DNA of 64,000 nucleotides from Nocardiopsis dassonvillei_B (GTDB lineage: Bacteria; Actinomycetota; Actinomycetes; Streptosporangiales; Streptosporangiaceae), in the NCBI RefSeq assembly GCF_964273065.1, contig NZ_OZ186815.1, forward strand, positions 2,790,001 to 2,854,000. Direction: 5' to 3'. The notes below the pieces were generated by a model. The model was not told the origin of the DNA and made no database searches. It saw only the letters and a list, made by a program, of their open reading frames with translations. The number at the start of each line of letters is the position of its first letter. Position 1 is the first letter of the stretch. A program made the position numbers and the translations under genes. Shown one piece after another: positions 31,016 to 40,855 of this stretch.

Positions 31016-32449
31016 GTGACCCAAGACCTGCGCAACTTCGTCAACGGCGAGTACGTGGACACGGCCGACGGAATCCGCAGCGACCTCGTCGACCCGGCCA
31101 CCGGGAAGGTCTTCGCCACCGCACCGGTCTCCACCGCCGAGGACGTCGACGGCGCCTTCCAGGCCGCCCGCACCGCCTTCGAGAAGGGCTGGCGCGACTG
31201 GACCCCGGCCCAGCGGCAGATCGCCCTCAACAAGTTCGCGGACCGGGTGGAGGAACGCGCGGACGAGCTCGTCGCCGCCGAGGTCCAGAACTGCGGCAAG
31301 CCCGTGGAGCTCACCAAGAGCGAGGAGATCGCGCAGGTGCTGGACGCCCTGCGCTTCTTCGCCGGCGCCTCCCGCAACCTCGAGGGGAGGGCGGCCGGGG
31401 AGTACATGGCCGACCACACCTCCTGGATCCGCCGCGAGCCCATCGGCGTCGTCGGCCAGATCACCCCGTGGAACTACCCGATGGCGATGGCCGCCTGGAA
31501 GATCGGCCCCGCCCTGGCCGCGGGCAACACCGTCGTCCTCAAGCCCTCGGACACCACCCCGGTCTCCACCCTGCTGCTGGCGGAGATCGCCGCCGAGTTC
31601 CTGCCGCCGGGCGTCTTCAACGTGGTGGCGGGCGACCGCGACACCGGCCGCGCGCTGGTCGAGCACCCCGTTCCGGGACTGATCTCCCTCACCGGCTCCA
31701 CCCGGGCCGGGTACGAGGTGGCCCAGGCCGGGTCCAGGGACCTCAAGCGCCTGCACCTGGAGCTGGGCGGCAAGGCCCCGGTCATCGTGTTCGACGACGC
31801 CGACGTGGAGCGGGCCGCCGCGGGCATCGCCGAGGCCGGGTACTTCAACGCCGGACAGGACTGCACCGCCGCCACCCGGGTGCTGGCCGCCCCGGGGATC
31901 CACGACGACCTGGCCGCCGCCCTGGCCGAGCAGGCCCGCGGCACCGTCACGGGGCCGCCGAGCAACGCCGACGCCGCGTTCGGCCCGGTCAACAACGCGA
32001 ACCAGCTGGCACGGGTGAGCGGCTTCCTGGACCGGGCCCCCGACCACGCCGAGGTGCTGGCGGGCGGCTCCCGGGTCGGTGAGGAGGGCTACTTCTACGC
32101 CCCGACCGTCGTCGCGGGCCTGCGCCAGGGCGACGAGCTGGTCACCGACGAGATCTTCGGCCCGGTCATCACCGTGCAGAGGTTCACCGACGAGGACACC
32201 GCGGTCGCGTGGGCCAACTCGGTGGAGTACGGCCTGGCCTCCAGCGTGTGGACCAGGGACCACGCCCGGGCCCTGCGGGTCTCGCGCCGCCTCGACTTCG
32301 GGTGCGTGTGGATCAACACGCACATCCCGATCACCGCGGAGATGCCGCACGGCGGCTTCAAGCACTCGGGGTACGGCAAGGACCTGTCCATGTACTCCTT
32401 CGACGAGTACACCCGCATCAAGCACGTCATGAGCTACATCGGCGAATGA
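31016..32449 (+). CDS. Aldehyde dehydrogenase, gamma-aminobutyraldehyde/betaine-aldehyde type
   Basis: The 477-residue NAD(P)-dependent dehydrogenase has catalytic Cys283 (GQDCTAATRV) and Glu249 (LELGGK), the cofactor site LTGSTRAGYEV and the PWNYPMAMAAWKIGPALAAG segment. The FNAGQDCTAATR context is characteristic of gamma-aminobutyraldehyde dehydrogenases (PatD/PuuC-like). Start at GTG 31016, with GGGAG about ten bases upstream. Together with the divergent aminotransferase it would turn putrescine into GABA through 4-aminobutanal; the neighbouring polyamine transporter supports this. Confidence 0.85.
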   Translation: MTQDLRNFVNGEYVDTADGIRSDLVDPATGKVFATAPVSTAEDVDGAFQAARTAFEKGWRDWTPAQRQIALNKFADRVEERADELVAAEVQNCGKPVELTKSEEIAQVLDALRFFAGASRNLEGRAAGEYMADHTSWIRREPIGVVGQITPWNYPMAMAAWKIGPALAAGNTVVLKPSDTTPVSTLLLAEIAAEFLPPGVFNVVAGDRDTGRALVEHPVPGLISLTGSTRAGYEVAQAGSRDLKRLHLELGGKAPVIVFDDADVERAAAGIAEAGYFNAGQDCTAATRVLAAPGIHDDLAAALAEQARGTVTGPPSNADAAFGPVNNANQLARVSGFLDRAPDHAEVLAGGSRVGEEGYFYAPTVVAGLRQGDELVTDEIFGPVITVQRFTDEDTAVAWANSVEYGLASSVWTRDHARALRVSRRLDFGCVWINTHIPITAEMPHGGFKHSGYGKDLSMYSFDEYTRIKHVMSYIGE

Positions 32450-32525
32450 CGCCCCCGGCCGGTCCGCCCGGGCGGACCGGCCGCCACCCGGTACGGAACG
32501 AGCAAGCGACAGGACCACCCCCACC

Positions 32526-33698
32526 ATGGCCACCACCAGCACGACAGCACCGGAGACATCCGACGTGGAAACCGCCGACCGGCGCGAAACGGCGATCAGC
32601 CTGGAAGGGGTGTTCAAGTCCTTCCGCTCCGGCACCGAGACGGTGAACGCCGTCGACGGCGTCGACCTGGCCATCGAACAGGGCGAGTTCTTCTCCCTGC
32701 TGGGCCCCTCCGGCTGCGGCAAGACCACCACCATGCGGATGATCGCGGGTTTCGAGGAGCCCACCCGGGGCGTCGTCCGGCTCAACGGCAACGACGTCAC
32801 CGGTGTCCCCGCCAACCGCCGCGACATCAACATGGTCTTCCAGAGCTACGCCCTGTTCCCGCACATGAACGTCGCGGACAACGTCGCCTTCGGTCTCAGG
32901 CGCAAGGGCGTCGCCAAGGACGAGATCAGGCGCCGCGTCGGCGAGATGCTCGAACTGGTCGAGCTGGGGCACCGGGCCGGGCACCGCCCGTCCCAGCTCT
33001 CCGGCGGCCAGCAGCAGCGCGTGGCCCTGGCCCGCGCACTGGTCAACGAGCCCGCAGCCCTGCTGCTCGACGAGCCGCTGGGCGCCCTGGACCTCAAGCT
33101 CCGCCAGACCATGCAGGTGGAGCTCAAGCGCATCCAGCGCGAGGTGGGCATCACCTTCGTCTACGTCACCCACGACCAGGGGGAGGCGCTGACCATGTCC
33201 GACCGCATCGCGGTGATGAACCAGGGGCGGGTCGAGCAGCTGGGCACCCCGGCGCAGGTGTACGAGCGGCCCGCGACCCGGTTCGTGGCGGACTTCATCG
33301 GCACCAGCAACCTCATCAGGGGCACGGTGCGCGGGGAGTCGGGCGGCACCTGGCGGGTGGAGGTCGCCGGCGGCGCCACCGTCCTGGCCGCGGACCTGCC
33401 CGAGGCGCTGGCCTCCCAGGGGTCCGGGGCCGTCGGCTCCGCGGTGTACCTGACCGTGCGCCCGGAGAAGGTCCGCATCGGCGCCGAGGAGCCGGGCGGG
33501 GACGTCAGCGCCGTCCCGGGGACCGTCGCCGAGACCGTCTACCTGGGGGCGGCCACGCACTACCAGGTGGACATCGGCGGCGGCGAGACCGTCACCGTCT
33601 ACCTCCAGAACTCCTCCGACTCCAGCCTGGCCGCCGACCGCGGCGACCGGGTGTGGCTGTCCTGGCCCGCCCACCACTCCTACCCGCTGCTGGCCTGA
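32526..33698 (+). CDS. potA: Spermidine/putrescine ABC transporter, ATP-binding protein
   Basis: The 390-residue ATPase shows Walker A GPSGCGKTT (60-68), Q-loop region NMVFQSYALFPHM, signature LSGGQQQR (158-165), Walker B LLLDEP (179-184) and the H-loop VTHDQGEA. A TOBE-type regulatory domain lies at about 300-390 (VRPEKVRI, VETVYLGAATHYQVDIG). It energises the PotB/PotC permease encoded downstream. First gene of potADBC; the gap to the aldehyde dehydrogenase is only 76 bp, so read-through transcription is likely. The ribosome binding site is weak. Confidence 0.9.
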   Translation: MATTSTTAPETSDVETADRRETAISLEGVFKSFRSGTETVNAVDGVDLAIEQGEFFSLLGPSGCGKTTTMRMIAGFEEPTRGVVRLNGNDVTGVPANRRDINMVFQSYALFPHMNVADNVAFGLRRKGVAKDEIRRRVGEMLELVELGHRAGHRPSQLSGGQQQRVALARALVNEPAALLLDEPLGALDLKLRQTMQVELKRIQREVGITFVYVTHDQGEALTMSDRIAVMNQGRVEQLGTPAQVYERPATRFVADFIGTSNLIRGTVRGESGGTWRVEVAGGATVLAADLPEALASQGSGAVGSAVYLTVRPEKVRIGAEEPGGDVSAVPGTVAETVYLGAATHYQVDIGGGETVTVYLQNSSDSSLAADRGDRVWLSWPAHHSYPLLA

Positions 33699-33804
33699 CC
33701 TCCCGTCCGATCCACGGCCCCGAGGGCGCCGGCCGCGGCCGGCGCCGCCCACCCCCGAAGCCCCCGCCCTCCCCCGGCGGACCACTGGAAGTCAAGGAAC
33801 GACA

Positions 33805-35070
33805 ATGAACAACCGCTCCCGCGCCGGTATCGACCCCGCACTCCTCCGGGGCCTCACCAGGGCCCGCCGCAGCCCGGTCGGGCCGCCCGGCCTGACGCGG
33901 CGGCGCACGCTCCAGGCCGGCGGGGCGGCGGCCGCCGCCCTCGCCCTGTCCGCGTGCGGTGTCGGCGGCCAGCAGCGCGACCCCGCCGCGGACGCGAACT
34001 TCTGGGAGGGCAAGGAGCGCACCGGGAACCTGCGCTGGGCCAACTGGCCGCTGTACATGGACTCCGAGCGCACCCAGATCCAGCAGTTCACCGAGGCCAC
34101 CGGCATCGAGGTGGAGTACAAGGAGGACGTGCAGGAGGCGGCGTCGTTCTTCGGCCAGATCCAGCCCAAGCTCGCCAACGGGGACGACCTCGGCTACGAC
34201 CTCATCGTGCTGCCCAACGGGTTCGAGCTGGCCAAGCTCATCGAGCTGGGCTACCTCGTCCAGCTCGACCACGCGCGGCTGCCGAACTTCGCCGAGTACG
34301 CGGGCGAGATCTACAAGAACAGCGCCTTCGACCCGGGCAACAGGTACACGGTGCCCTACACCTCCGGCATCACCGGAATCGCCTACAACCCGGAGTTCGT
34401 CGACCGGGAGATCACCAGCATCCAGGACCTGTGGGACCCGGCGTTCGAGGGCAAGGTCGGCATGTTCGCCGACCCGCAGGAGATCGCCAACTTCGGCCTG
34501 CTCGCCAACGGCGTCAACCCGGCCGACTCCACCGCCGAGGACTGGGAGGCGGCCGCCGAGAAGCTCCGCGAGCAGCGCGACTCCGGCATCGTGCGCGCCT
34601 ACTACGACCAGGACTTCATCCAGCCGCTCACCAACGGCGACCTGTGGCTCACCATGGCCTGGTCCGGCGACATCTACCAGCAGAACTCCGAGGAGGGCAC
34701 GAACCTGAAGTTCGTCGTCCCCGAGGAGGGCGCCACCCTGTGGACCGACAACCTCATGATCCCGTACACCACGAAGGCGCCGGTGGACGCGATCGAGCTG
34801 ATGGACTTCCTGTACGAGCCGGAGATCGCCACCGGCCTCACCGAGTACATCGCCTACATCCCGCCGGTCCCCCACGCCCAGGAGGTCATGACGGAGTGGG
34901 CCGCCGCCGAGGGCGACGGGGAGCGGGCCGAGGCGCTGACCGAGATGGCCGGAAGCCCGCTGGTCTTCCCCACCGAGGACGACTACCAGAAGCTGCACAA
35001 CTTCGTGGTCCTGCCGACCGAGGAGCAGGACGGGTTCTCCTCCCTGTTCCAGGCCATCACGCAGAGCTGA
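33805..35070 (+). CDS. potD: Spermidine/putrescine substrate-binding lipoprotein
   Basis: The 421-residue protein has a long N-region with a twin-arginine motif (TRRRTLQAG, 31-39) and a lipobox LSAC (48-51), so it is probably exported by Tat and lipidated at Cys51. The mature part is a type II periplasmic-binding fold: LRWANWPLYMD, DLIVLPNGFELAKLIELGYL, PYTSGITGIAYNPEFV, WSGDIYQQN, FVVPEEGATLWTDNLMIP. This last motif includes the acidic residues that bind polyamine amino groups in PotD/PotF. It delivers the polyamine to PotBC. Confidence 0.9.
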   Translation: MNNRSRAGIDPALLRGLTRARRSPVGPPGLTRRRTLQAGGAAAAALALSACGVGGQQRDPAADANFWEGKERTGNLRWANWPLYMDSERTQIQQFTEATGIEVEYKEDVQEAASFFGQIQPKLANGDDLGYDLIVLPNGFELAKLIELGYLVQLDHARLPNFAEYAGEIYKNSAFDPGNRYTVPYTSGITGIAYNPEFVDREITSIQDLWDPAFEGKVGMFADPQEIANFGLLANGVNPADSTAEDWEAAAEKLREQRDSGIVRAYYDQDFIQPLTNGDLWLTMAWSGDIYQQNSEEGTNLKFVVPEEGATLWTDNLMIPYTTKAPVDAIELMDFLYEPEIATGLTEYIAYIPPVPHAQEVMTEWAAAEGDGERAEALTEMAGSPLVFPTEDDYQKLHNFVVLPTEEQDGFSSLFQAITQS

Positions 35071-35094
35071 CGCCGAACGAACCCGAGACTTCCC

Positions 35095-35952
35095 ATGAGA
35101 AACCGCAAGCTGACGCCCTACGTGCTGGTGCTCCCGGCGTGGACCTGGCTGGCGCTGTTCTTCGTGGTCCCCATCGGGGGGATGCTGTCGCTGTCGCTGA
35201 CCACGGGCAACGTGGTCACCGGCTTCCAGCAGACCTTCGCGGTGGGCAACTACGTCGACGCCATCGGGACCTACTGGGAGCAGATCCTGCGCTCCCTCCT
35301 CTACGGCGGCTGCGCCACCCTGGTGTGCATCGCCGTCGGCTACCCGATGGCGTACTGGATCGCCTTCAGGGGCGGCGCCTACAAGTCCACGTACCTGCTG
35401 CTGCTCCTGCTGCCGTTCTTCGTGTCGTTCGTACTGCGGACGATCTCGTGGCGGTTCTTCCTGTCCGACAACGGGGTGCTGCTGGGCACCTTCAAGGACC
35501 TGGGGGTGCTCCCGGACGGGTTCGCGGTGCTCAACACCGCGCCCGCCGTGATCCTGGGCCTGGCCTACAACTTCCTGCCGTTCATGGTGCTGCCCATCTA
35601 CGCCGTGCTGGAGCGGATGGACCCGCACCTGGTGGAGGCCGCGCAGGACCTGTACGCGAACCGGGTGCGGGCGTTCGTGCACGTGATCCTGCCGGTGTCG
35701 CTGCCGGGCGTGTTCGCGGGCGTGCTGATGACGTTCATCCCGACCAGCGCCGACTACGTCAACGCGTCGGTGCTGGGCGGTACCGACAACACGATGATCG
35801 GCAACGTCATCCGGACCCAGTACCTGGTCAACAACAACTACCCGATCGCCGCGTCGATCACCTTCGTGCTCATGGGGCTGCTGCTCGTCGGCATCTTCAG
35901 CTACGCCAGGGCCCTGGGCACCGAACGGGTCATGGAGGTGCACACGTCGTGA
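35095..35952 (+). CDS. potB: Polyamine ABC transporter permease PotB
   Basis: The 285-residue permease has six hydrophobic spans and the EAA-type loop ERMDPHLVEAAQDLYANRVRAFVHVILPVSLPG that contacts the ATPase. The N-terminus (PYVLVLPAWTWLALFFVVPI) is typical of the PotB/ModB group. The stop overlaps the potC GTG by 4 bp, ensuring equal synthesis of both permeases. Confidence 0.9.
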   Translation: MRNRKLTPYVLVLPAWTWLALFFVVPIGGMLSLSLTTGNVVTGFQQTFAVGNYVDAIGTYWEQILRSLLYGGCATLVCIAVGYPMAYWIAFRGGAYKSTYLLLLLLPFFVSFVLRTISWRFFLSDNGVLLGTFKDLGVLPDGFAVLNTAPAVILGLAYNFLPFMVLPIYAVLERMDPHLVEAAQDLYANRVRAFVHVILPVSLPGVFAGVLMTFIPTSADYVNASVLGGTDNTMIGNVIRTQYLVNNNYPIAASITFVLMGLLLVGIFSYARALGTERVMEVHTS

Positions 35953-36788
35953 GCGCCACGCTCGACACCGAGGACCGCGGCGGCACCGCCGCACCGGGGC
36001 GCGAGCCCCGGGCCCGGCGCCGGACCGACTGGGGCCGCTGGTACACGTGGGCCGTGCTGGCCTGGCTGTTCGCGCCGATCCTGTTCATGGTCGTGTTCAG
36101 CTTCAACGACCCGGCGGGGCGGCACAACATCACCTGGCAGGGGTTCACCCTCGAGTGGTACGCGAACGCGTTCGCCTACCCCGACCTCAACCAGGCGATG
36201 TTCAACTCGGTGACCATCGCGCTGCTGACGATGGTCGCCGCCGGGCTGCTGGGCACCCTGCTGGGGCTGGCCCTGGGCCGGTTCGACTTCCGGGGCAAGC
36301 AGCTCACCAACCTGGTGATGTTCGCGGCGATCAGCGCCCCCGAGGTGGTGCTCGGCGCCGCCCTGCTGTCCACGTTCCTGATGCTGAACATCACCACCGG
36401 GTACTGGACGACGGTCATCGCGCACGTGATGTTCTGCGTGTCGTTCGTCGCCATCACGGTGCGGGCCCGGGTGATCACCCTGGACCCGAGCCTGGAGGAG
36501 GCCGCCCGGGACCTGGGCGCCGGCCCCTGGGACACGTTCCGGCTGGTGACGCTGCCGATGCTGTTCCCCGCCGTGATGGCGGGCGGGCTGCTGGCGTTCG
36601 CCCTGTCCATCGACGACTACATCATCACCACGTTCGTGAGCGGCGACGTGAACACGTTCCCCCTGTGGATCTGGGGCGCCACGCGCGTCGGCATCCCCCC
36701 GCAGGTGAACGTCATGGGCACGCTGTTGTTCGCGGTCGGGCTGACCATGGCCGTCATCAACATCATCGCGGCCAGGCGCCGGGCCTGA
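35949..36788 (+). CDS. potC: Polyamine ABC transporter permease PotC
   Basis: The 279-residue permease begins at a GTG overlapping the potB stop. It has six spans and the EAA loop LDPSLEEAARDLGAGPWDTFRLVTLPMLFP. The segment AFALSIDDYIITTFVSG is characteristic of PotC. The N-terminal 30 residues are arginine-rich and cytoplasmic. It completes the four-component transporter. Confidence 0.9.
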   Translation: MSATLDTEDRGGTAAPGREPRARRRTDWGRWYTWAVLAWLFAPILFMVVFSFNDPAGRHNITWQGFTLEWYANAFAYPDLNQAMFNSVTIALLTMVAAGLLGTLLGLALGRFDFRGKQLTNLVMFAAISAPEVVLGAALLSTFLMLNITTGYWTTVIAHVMFCVSFVAITVRARVITLDPSLEEAARDLGAGPWDTFRLVTLPMLFPAVMAGGLLAFALSIDDYIITTFVSGDVNTFPLWIWGATRVGIPPQVNVMGTLLFAVGLTMAVINIIAARRRA

Positions 36789-36888
36789 CGCGGTCCCCGG
36801 GGCACCGGACGGGCGCGCGTCGCCCGGACGGTGCCCCGATCCGTATCCGACATCCCTTTCCCACCACCGACGGAAGTGTGTGATACCC

Positions 36889-38313
36889 ATGGCCGACGCG
36901 GTCACCGCAGGGGCCTCCGGGGCGCTGGAGGGCGCCCTCCCCAGGGTCTTCTGGCTCGATCCCGATGTGCCCGGCCACGACGTGCCCGAGGCCGCGCCGG
37001 CGCTGGCCGGCGACGTGTTCGCCGACCTGGCCGTGGTCGGCGGCGGGTACAGCGGGCTGTGGACGGCGCTCGTCGCCAAGGAGCGCGACCCCGGCCGGGA
37101 CGTGGTCCTGGTGGAGGCGCGCACCGCGGGGTGGGCGGCCTCCGGGCGCAACGGCGGGTTCTGCGCCGCCAGCCTCACCCACGGGTACGACAACGGCGCC
37201 GAGCGGTGGCCGGAGGAGATCGGGGAGCTGGAGCGCCAGGGCCGCGCCAACCTGGACGCCATCGGCGAGGCGGTGGAGAGGTACGGCATCGACTGCGACT
37301 TCGAGCGCACCGGCGAGCTGCTGGTGGCCACCGAGCCCTGGCAGGCCGAGGGGTTCGAGGAGTCCGCGGCGGCGATGACCGCGCTGGGGCACCGGGCGGA
37401 GGTGTGGGACGCGGAGCGGACCCGTGCCGAGGTCGCCTCGCCCACCTACGTGGGGGCCCTGTACGAGCCGGACGGGGTGGCGATGCTGCACCCCGCCAAG
37501 CTGGCGTGGGGCCTGCGGGAGGCGTGCCTGCGGCTGGGGGTGCGGATCTTCGAGAACACCCCCGTACGGGCGATCCGGTCCACCCCGGCCGGGCTGCGGC
37601 TGGAGTCGCGCGGCGGGGCGGTTCACGCGCCCAGGGTCGCCTGGGGCACGGGGGCGTTCCCCGGCCCGCTGCGGCGGCTCAAGCACTACCTGGCACCGGT
37701 GTACGACTACGCGCTGGTGACCGAGCCGCTGAGCGCCGCCCAGAGGGAGTCCCTGGGGTGGAAGGGGCGCCAGGGGATGTCGGACGCGGCGAACTTCTTC
37801 CACTACTACCGGCTGACGGCGGACGACCGGATCCTGTGGGGCGGGTACGACATCGTCCACCACTACGGCGGGAGGGTGCGGCCGGAGTACGACCAGCGGC
37901 CGGAGACCTTCCAGAAGCTCGCCGAGCACTTCTTCGAGACGTTCCCGCAGTTGGCGGGGGTGCGCTTCACCCACTCCTGGGGCGGGGTGATCGACACGTG
38001 CAGCCGGTTCTCCGGGTTCTTCGGCACCGGTTACGGGGGGAGGCTGGCCTACGCCGCCGGGTACACGGGGCTGGGCGTGGGGGCGACGCGGTTCGGCGCC
38101 CAGGTGATGCTCGACCGGCTCGACGGGCTGGACACCGAGCGGACCCGGCTGCGGATGGTCCGGGAGAAGCCGCTGCCGTTCCCGCCCGAGCCGGTGCGCT
38201 CGGTCGGCATCGACCTGACACTGCGGGCGACCGCGGCCGCCGACCGCAACGGCGGCAGGCGCAACCTGTGGCTGCGGGGTCTGGACGCGGTGGGTCTGGG
38301 CTTCGACAGCTGA
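36889..38313 (+). CDS. FAD-dependent amine oxidase (gamma-glutamylputrescine oxidase/DadA-like)
   Basis: The 474-residue flavoprotein has the dinucleotide-binding motif VVGGGYSGLWTALVAKE (GGGYSG at 51-56), WAASGRNGGFC near 89-99 as in PuuB-type oxidases, and the C-terminal THSWGGVIDTCSRF and GYTGLGVGATRFGAQ segments. It should oxidise a secondary or primary amine with oxygen. Its position directly after potADBC suggests a polyamine or gamma-glutamyl-polyamine substrate. No gamma-glutamylputrescine synthetase is in the window, so the pathway variant is open. The start could instead be GTG 36880, three codons upstream. Confidence 0.8.
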   Translation: MADAVTAGASGALEGALPRVFWLDPDVPGHDVPEAAPALAGDVFADLAVVGGGYSGLWTALVAKERDPGRDVVLVEARTAGWAASGRNGGFCAASLTHGYDNGAERWPEEIGELERQGRANLDAIGEAVERYGIDCDFERTGELLVATEPWQAEGFEESAAAMTALGHRAEVWDAERTRAEVASPTYVGALYEPDGVAMLHPAKLAWGLREACLRLGVRIFENTPVRAIRSTPAGLRLESRGGAVHAPRVAWGTGAFPGPLRRLKHYLAPVYDYALVTEPLSAAQRESLGWKGRQGMSDAANFFHYYRLTADDRILWGGYDIVHHYGGRVRPEYDQRPETFQKLAEHFFETFPQLAGVRFTHSWGGVIDTCSRFSGFFGTGYGGRLAYAAGYTGLGVGATRFGAQVMLDRLDGLDTERTRLRMVREKPLPFPPEPVRSVGIDLTLRATAAADRNGGRRNLWLRGLDAVGLGFDS

Positions 38314-38779
38314 CGTTCTGCGGCGGTTCGTACGGCGTGTCGGAAAAGGGTTGGTAGGGCGGGGTAAGGGATTGCCCGGGGCGGCGCGGCGAGCGCCACG
38401 CTCCCCCGCGGTGGGCCAGGATGGACCCGGTCGCGGGACGTCCTCCCGCACCGTCCCCACAGGCCACCGCGCGGCCGCCCACCGGCCCGACACATGAGGC
38501 TGCGCGGTGTCTGTCCGCTCCGGCCCGGGTGCGCCCGGGCCGGGGCGCCGGCAGGGCGCCCGGCGGGGTCCGGGACCGGAAGGGCCCGGCTCCGGGGCCG
38601 CGGCCGCACACCCGCGGGGGGACGCGGCGGAGCGCGGACCCGGAGGACGGCGGCGTCTCCGGGGGGCTGCACACGGGGCGGCACGGCGGAACCGCGCATC
38701 CGCGGACGGAGCGCGGCAGGACGCGGCGGGACGCCGCCCGCGGGCCCCGGGGGCGCGCACCGGCGGCCGGGTCCGGGGC
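38314..38779. other. Convergent GC-rich spacer without a gene
   Basis: A 466-bp region between two convergent operons, extremely GC-rich from 38450 to 38779. Open frames through it are arginine/proline/glycine-rich and change composition with frame, which is what non-coding GC-rich DNA gives. Hairpin-prone blocks such as GCCCGGGCCGGGGC are present, but no single clear terminator stands out. Confidence 0.4.
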
Positions 38780-40348
38780 TCAGTAGCCGCGCCAGGCGCC
38801 CTGGTGGTAGCCGATGATGCGCGGGTGCATGAGCGTGGACGCCTCCACCTCTTCGCTCTCGCGGCGGTCCCGCGGGAACACCTGGGCGGCCTCCAGCAGG
38901 GCCTCGTCCAGGAAGCGCAGCGGCGGCGCGTCCTCGGGGATGCGCAGCTCGGGCGTGCCGTGCACGGTCGTCAGGTAGAAGCCCCAGTTCCCGAAGGACG
39001 GCACGTCCACGTTGTAGGGGGTGGCGGGCAGGCCCGCCTCCTCCAGGGAGCGGCCCACGCTCCAGTAGGCGTCCGGGGCGAAGAACGGCGACCCGGCCTG
39101 CACCACCATCCGCCCGTCGTCGGCCAGGGAGTGGCGGGCCAGGGAGTAGAACTCCACCGAGTACAGCTTGGACGGGCCCACGTCCTGGCCGTCGGGCAGG
39201 TCGGCGACGATGACGTCGAAGTCGCCGCGGTTCTCGCGCAGCCACTGGAAGGCGTCGGTGTTGACCACCTCCACCCGGGGGTCCTCGAAGGAGCCCCCGT
39301 TGAGCCCCGTGATGACCGGTTCGGTGGAGGCCAGCTCGATCACCGCCGGGTCCAGGTCCACCAGGGTCACCGACTCCACGTCCTCGTAGGCGAGGATCTC
39401 GCGCAGCGCCAGCCCGTCGCCGCCGCCCAGCACCAGGACCTCGCGGTGCGGGCCGGCCATCGCCGGGTGGACCAGGGACTCGTGGTAGCGGTACTCGTCC
39501 AGGGTCGAGAACTGGAGGTCGCCGTTGAGGTACAGCCGCACGTCCCGGCCGTCGACCGAGCGGGTGAGCACGATCTCCTGGTAGGCGGAGCGCTCGGCGT
39601 GCACGATCGGGTCGCGGTACATGGCCTGCCGGGCGTCCACCTCGAACCGGTCGGCGTACAGGTACGCCAGGCCCAGGAACGTGATGATGACGACCAGGCC
39701 CGCGGCGAGCCCCGCGTACGCGCGGCGGGACAGCTCGGCGCGGAACAGCCACAGCACCACCGCCACGCCCACCACCGCGTTGAGCGCGCCCACGGCCAGC
39801 GCGCCCTTGGGCAGGCCCAGCAGCGGCAGCAGCAGGAACGGGAACGCCAGGCCGCCGATGAGGCCGCCCACGTAGTCCGCGGCGAAGAGGTCGGCGACCG
39901 CCTCCGACGCCTCCTGCCTGCGGATGCGCTGGATGAGCGTCATCAGCAGGGGGATCTCCATGCCGATGAGCATGCCGATGACGAAGGCCAGGAGCACCAG
40001 GGCGGGCTGGTAGGCGGAGAACCACGCGAAGGCCCCGTAGAGCAGCAGCACCGACAGTCCGCCGACCAGGGACAGCAGGCCCTCGATGACCGCGAACGCC
40101 ACCGCGGGGCTGCCCTGGAACCGCTTGGACAGCAGCGACCCGACGCCCATGGCGAACACCATCACCGACAGGACCACGGAGGCCTGGGTGATGGTGTCGC
40201 CGAGCAGGTAGCTGCCGATGGCGACCAGTGCCAGTTCGTACACCAGGCCGCAGGCGGCGCAGACGAACACCGCGGTGAGTACGAGGAACCGGGCCACCCG
40301 GGGAGGCACCGGGAGCCGGGACCGCTGGGGGGCCGGTGTCTCGATCAC
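38780..40348 (-). CDS. Membrane-anchored spermidine synthase-like aminopropyltransferase
   Basis: The 522-residue protein has an N-terminal block of seven or so membrane spans (about 22-230) followed by a spermidine-synthase fold: YQEIVLTRS, YLNGDLQFSTLDEYRYHESLVHPAM, VLVLGGGDGLALREIL, VTLVDLDPAVIELA and IVADLPDGQDVGPSKLYS. Binding motifs for decarboxylated SAM are intact. This long, membrane-fused form occurs in actinobacterial DUF350 operons and may act at the membrane rather than in bulk polyamine synthesis. Last gene of the leftward five-gene operon. Confidence 0.8.
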   Translation of the reverse strand: MIETPAPQRSRLPVPPRVARFLVLTAVFVCAACGLVYELALVAIGSYLLGDTITQASVVLSVMVFAMGVGSLLSKRFQGSPAVAFAVIEGLLSLVGGLSVLLLYGAFAWFSAYQPALVLLAFVIGMLIGMEIPLLMTLIQRIRRQEASEAVADLFAADYVGGLIGGLAFPFLLLPLLGLPKGALAVGALNAVVGVAVVLWLFRAELSRRAYAGLAAGLVVIITFLGLAYLYADRFEVDARQAMYRDPIVHAERSAYQEIVLTRSVDGRDVRLYLNGDLQFSTLDEYRYHESLVHPAMAGPHREVLVLGGGDGLALREILAYEDVESVTLVDLDPAVIELASTEPVITGLNGGSFEDPRVEVVNTDAFQWLRENRGDFDVIVADLPDGQDVGPSKLYSVEFYSLARHSLADDGRMVVQAGSPFFAPDAYWSVGRSLEEAGLPATPYNVDVPSFGNWGFYLTTVHGTPELRIPEDAPPLRFLDEALLEAAQVFPRDRRESEEVEASTLMHPRIIGYHQGAWRGY

Positions 40349-40388
40349 GATGGGTACTGCTTTCTGTGCTGTTCGGGACCCCGCCGCG

Positions 40389-40817
40389 TCAGGTGAGGGC
40401 GGCGGCGACCACCACGGCGATCGCCAGGTGGGCGGAGGCGCTCACCCAGGTGGCCGGGTGCGGCTCGGGGTTGCTGATCATGTGGGAGATCTTGGCCGGG
40501 ATGAGCAGGTCGATGAGGAGGAACGACAGGGCCATGACCCCCAGGCCGATCAGCCCGTAGACCGCGGTGGAGAGCAGCCCGGCGCCCAGGCCGATCTCCG
40601 AGTCGCTGGAGAGGATGGCCGTGGTGACGATGACGGCCACGCCCAGGGTGTTGGCGGACACCAGGATCACGGCGTTGGGGTTGCGCTCCTCCCAGATGAG
40701 CTTGTGCAGCTTACCCGGGGTGAGCAGGTCGATGAGCAGGTAGCCCACCGCGAGGATGGCGATGCCGACCCCGGCGTAGGCGAGGGCGGCGAGGCTGTTG
40801 AAGAGGATCTCGTTCAT
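40389..40817 (-). CDS. DUF350 membrane protein
   Basis: The 142-residue protein has four membrane spans in two related halves (AYAGVGIAILAVGYLLIDLLTPGKL and YGLIGLGVMALSFLLIDLLIPAKI), the internal repeat that defines DUF350 (YjfL in E. coli). The function is unknown, though these proteins recur beside spermidine synthase-like or glutathionylspermidine synthase-like genes and PspA-type systems. It lies between the spermidine synthase and the small membrane protein. Confidence 0.85.
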   Translation of the reverse strand: MNEILFNSLAALAYAGVGIAILAVGYLLIDLLTPGKLHKLIWEERNPNAVILVSANTLGVAVIVTTAILSSDSEIGLGAGLLSTAVYGLIGLGVMALSFLLIDLLIPAKISHMISNPEPHPATWVSASAHLAIAVVVAAALT

Positions 40818-40855
40818 GTCCAGGTCTCGTTAGGGGATGGGGTGGTCGGACGGGG

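Noticed and set aside
36763..38760. 665-codon leftward open frame antisense to the FAD oxidase
   Set aside because: Typical GC-rich antisense frame; the rightward frame has a complete FAD-binding motif and family signature.
38494..38817. Arg/Gly-rich open frame in the convergent spacer
   Set aside because: No ribosome binding site, no third-position bias, and it runs into the antisense of the spermidine synthase gene.
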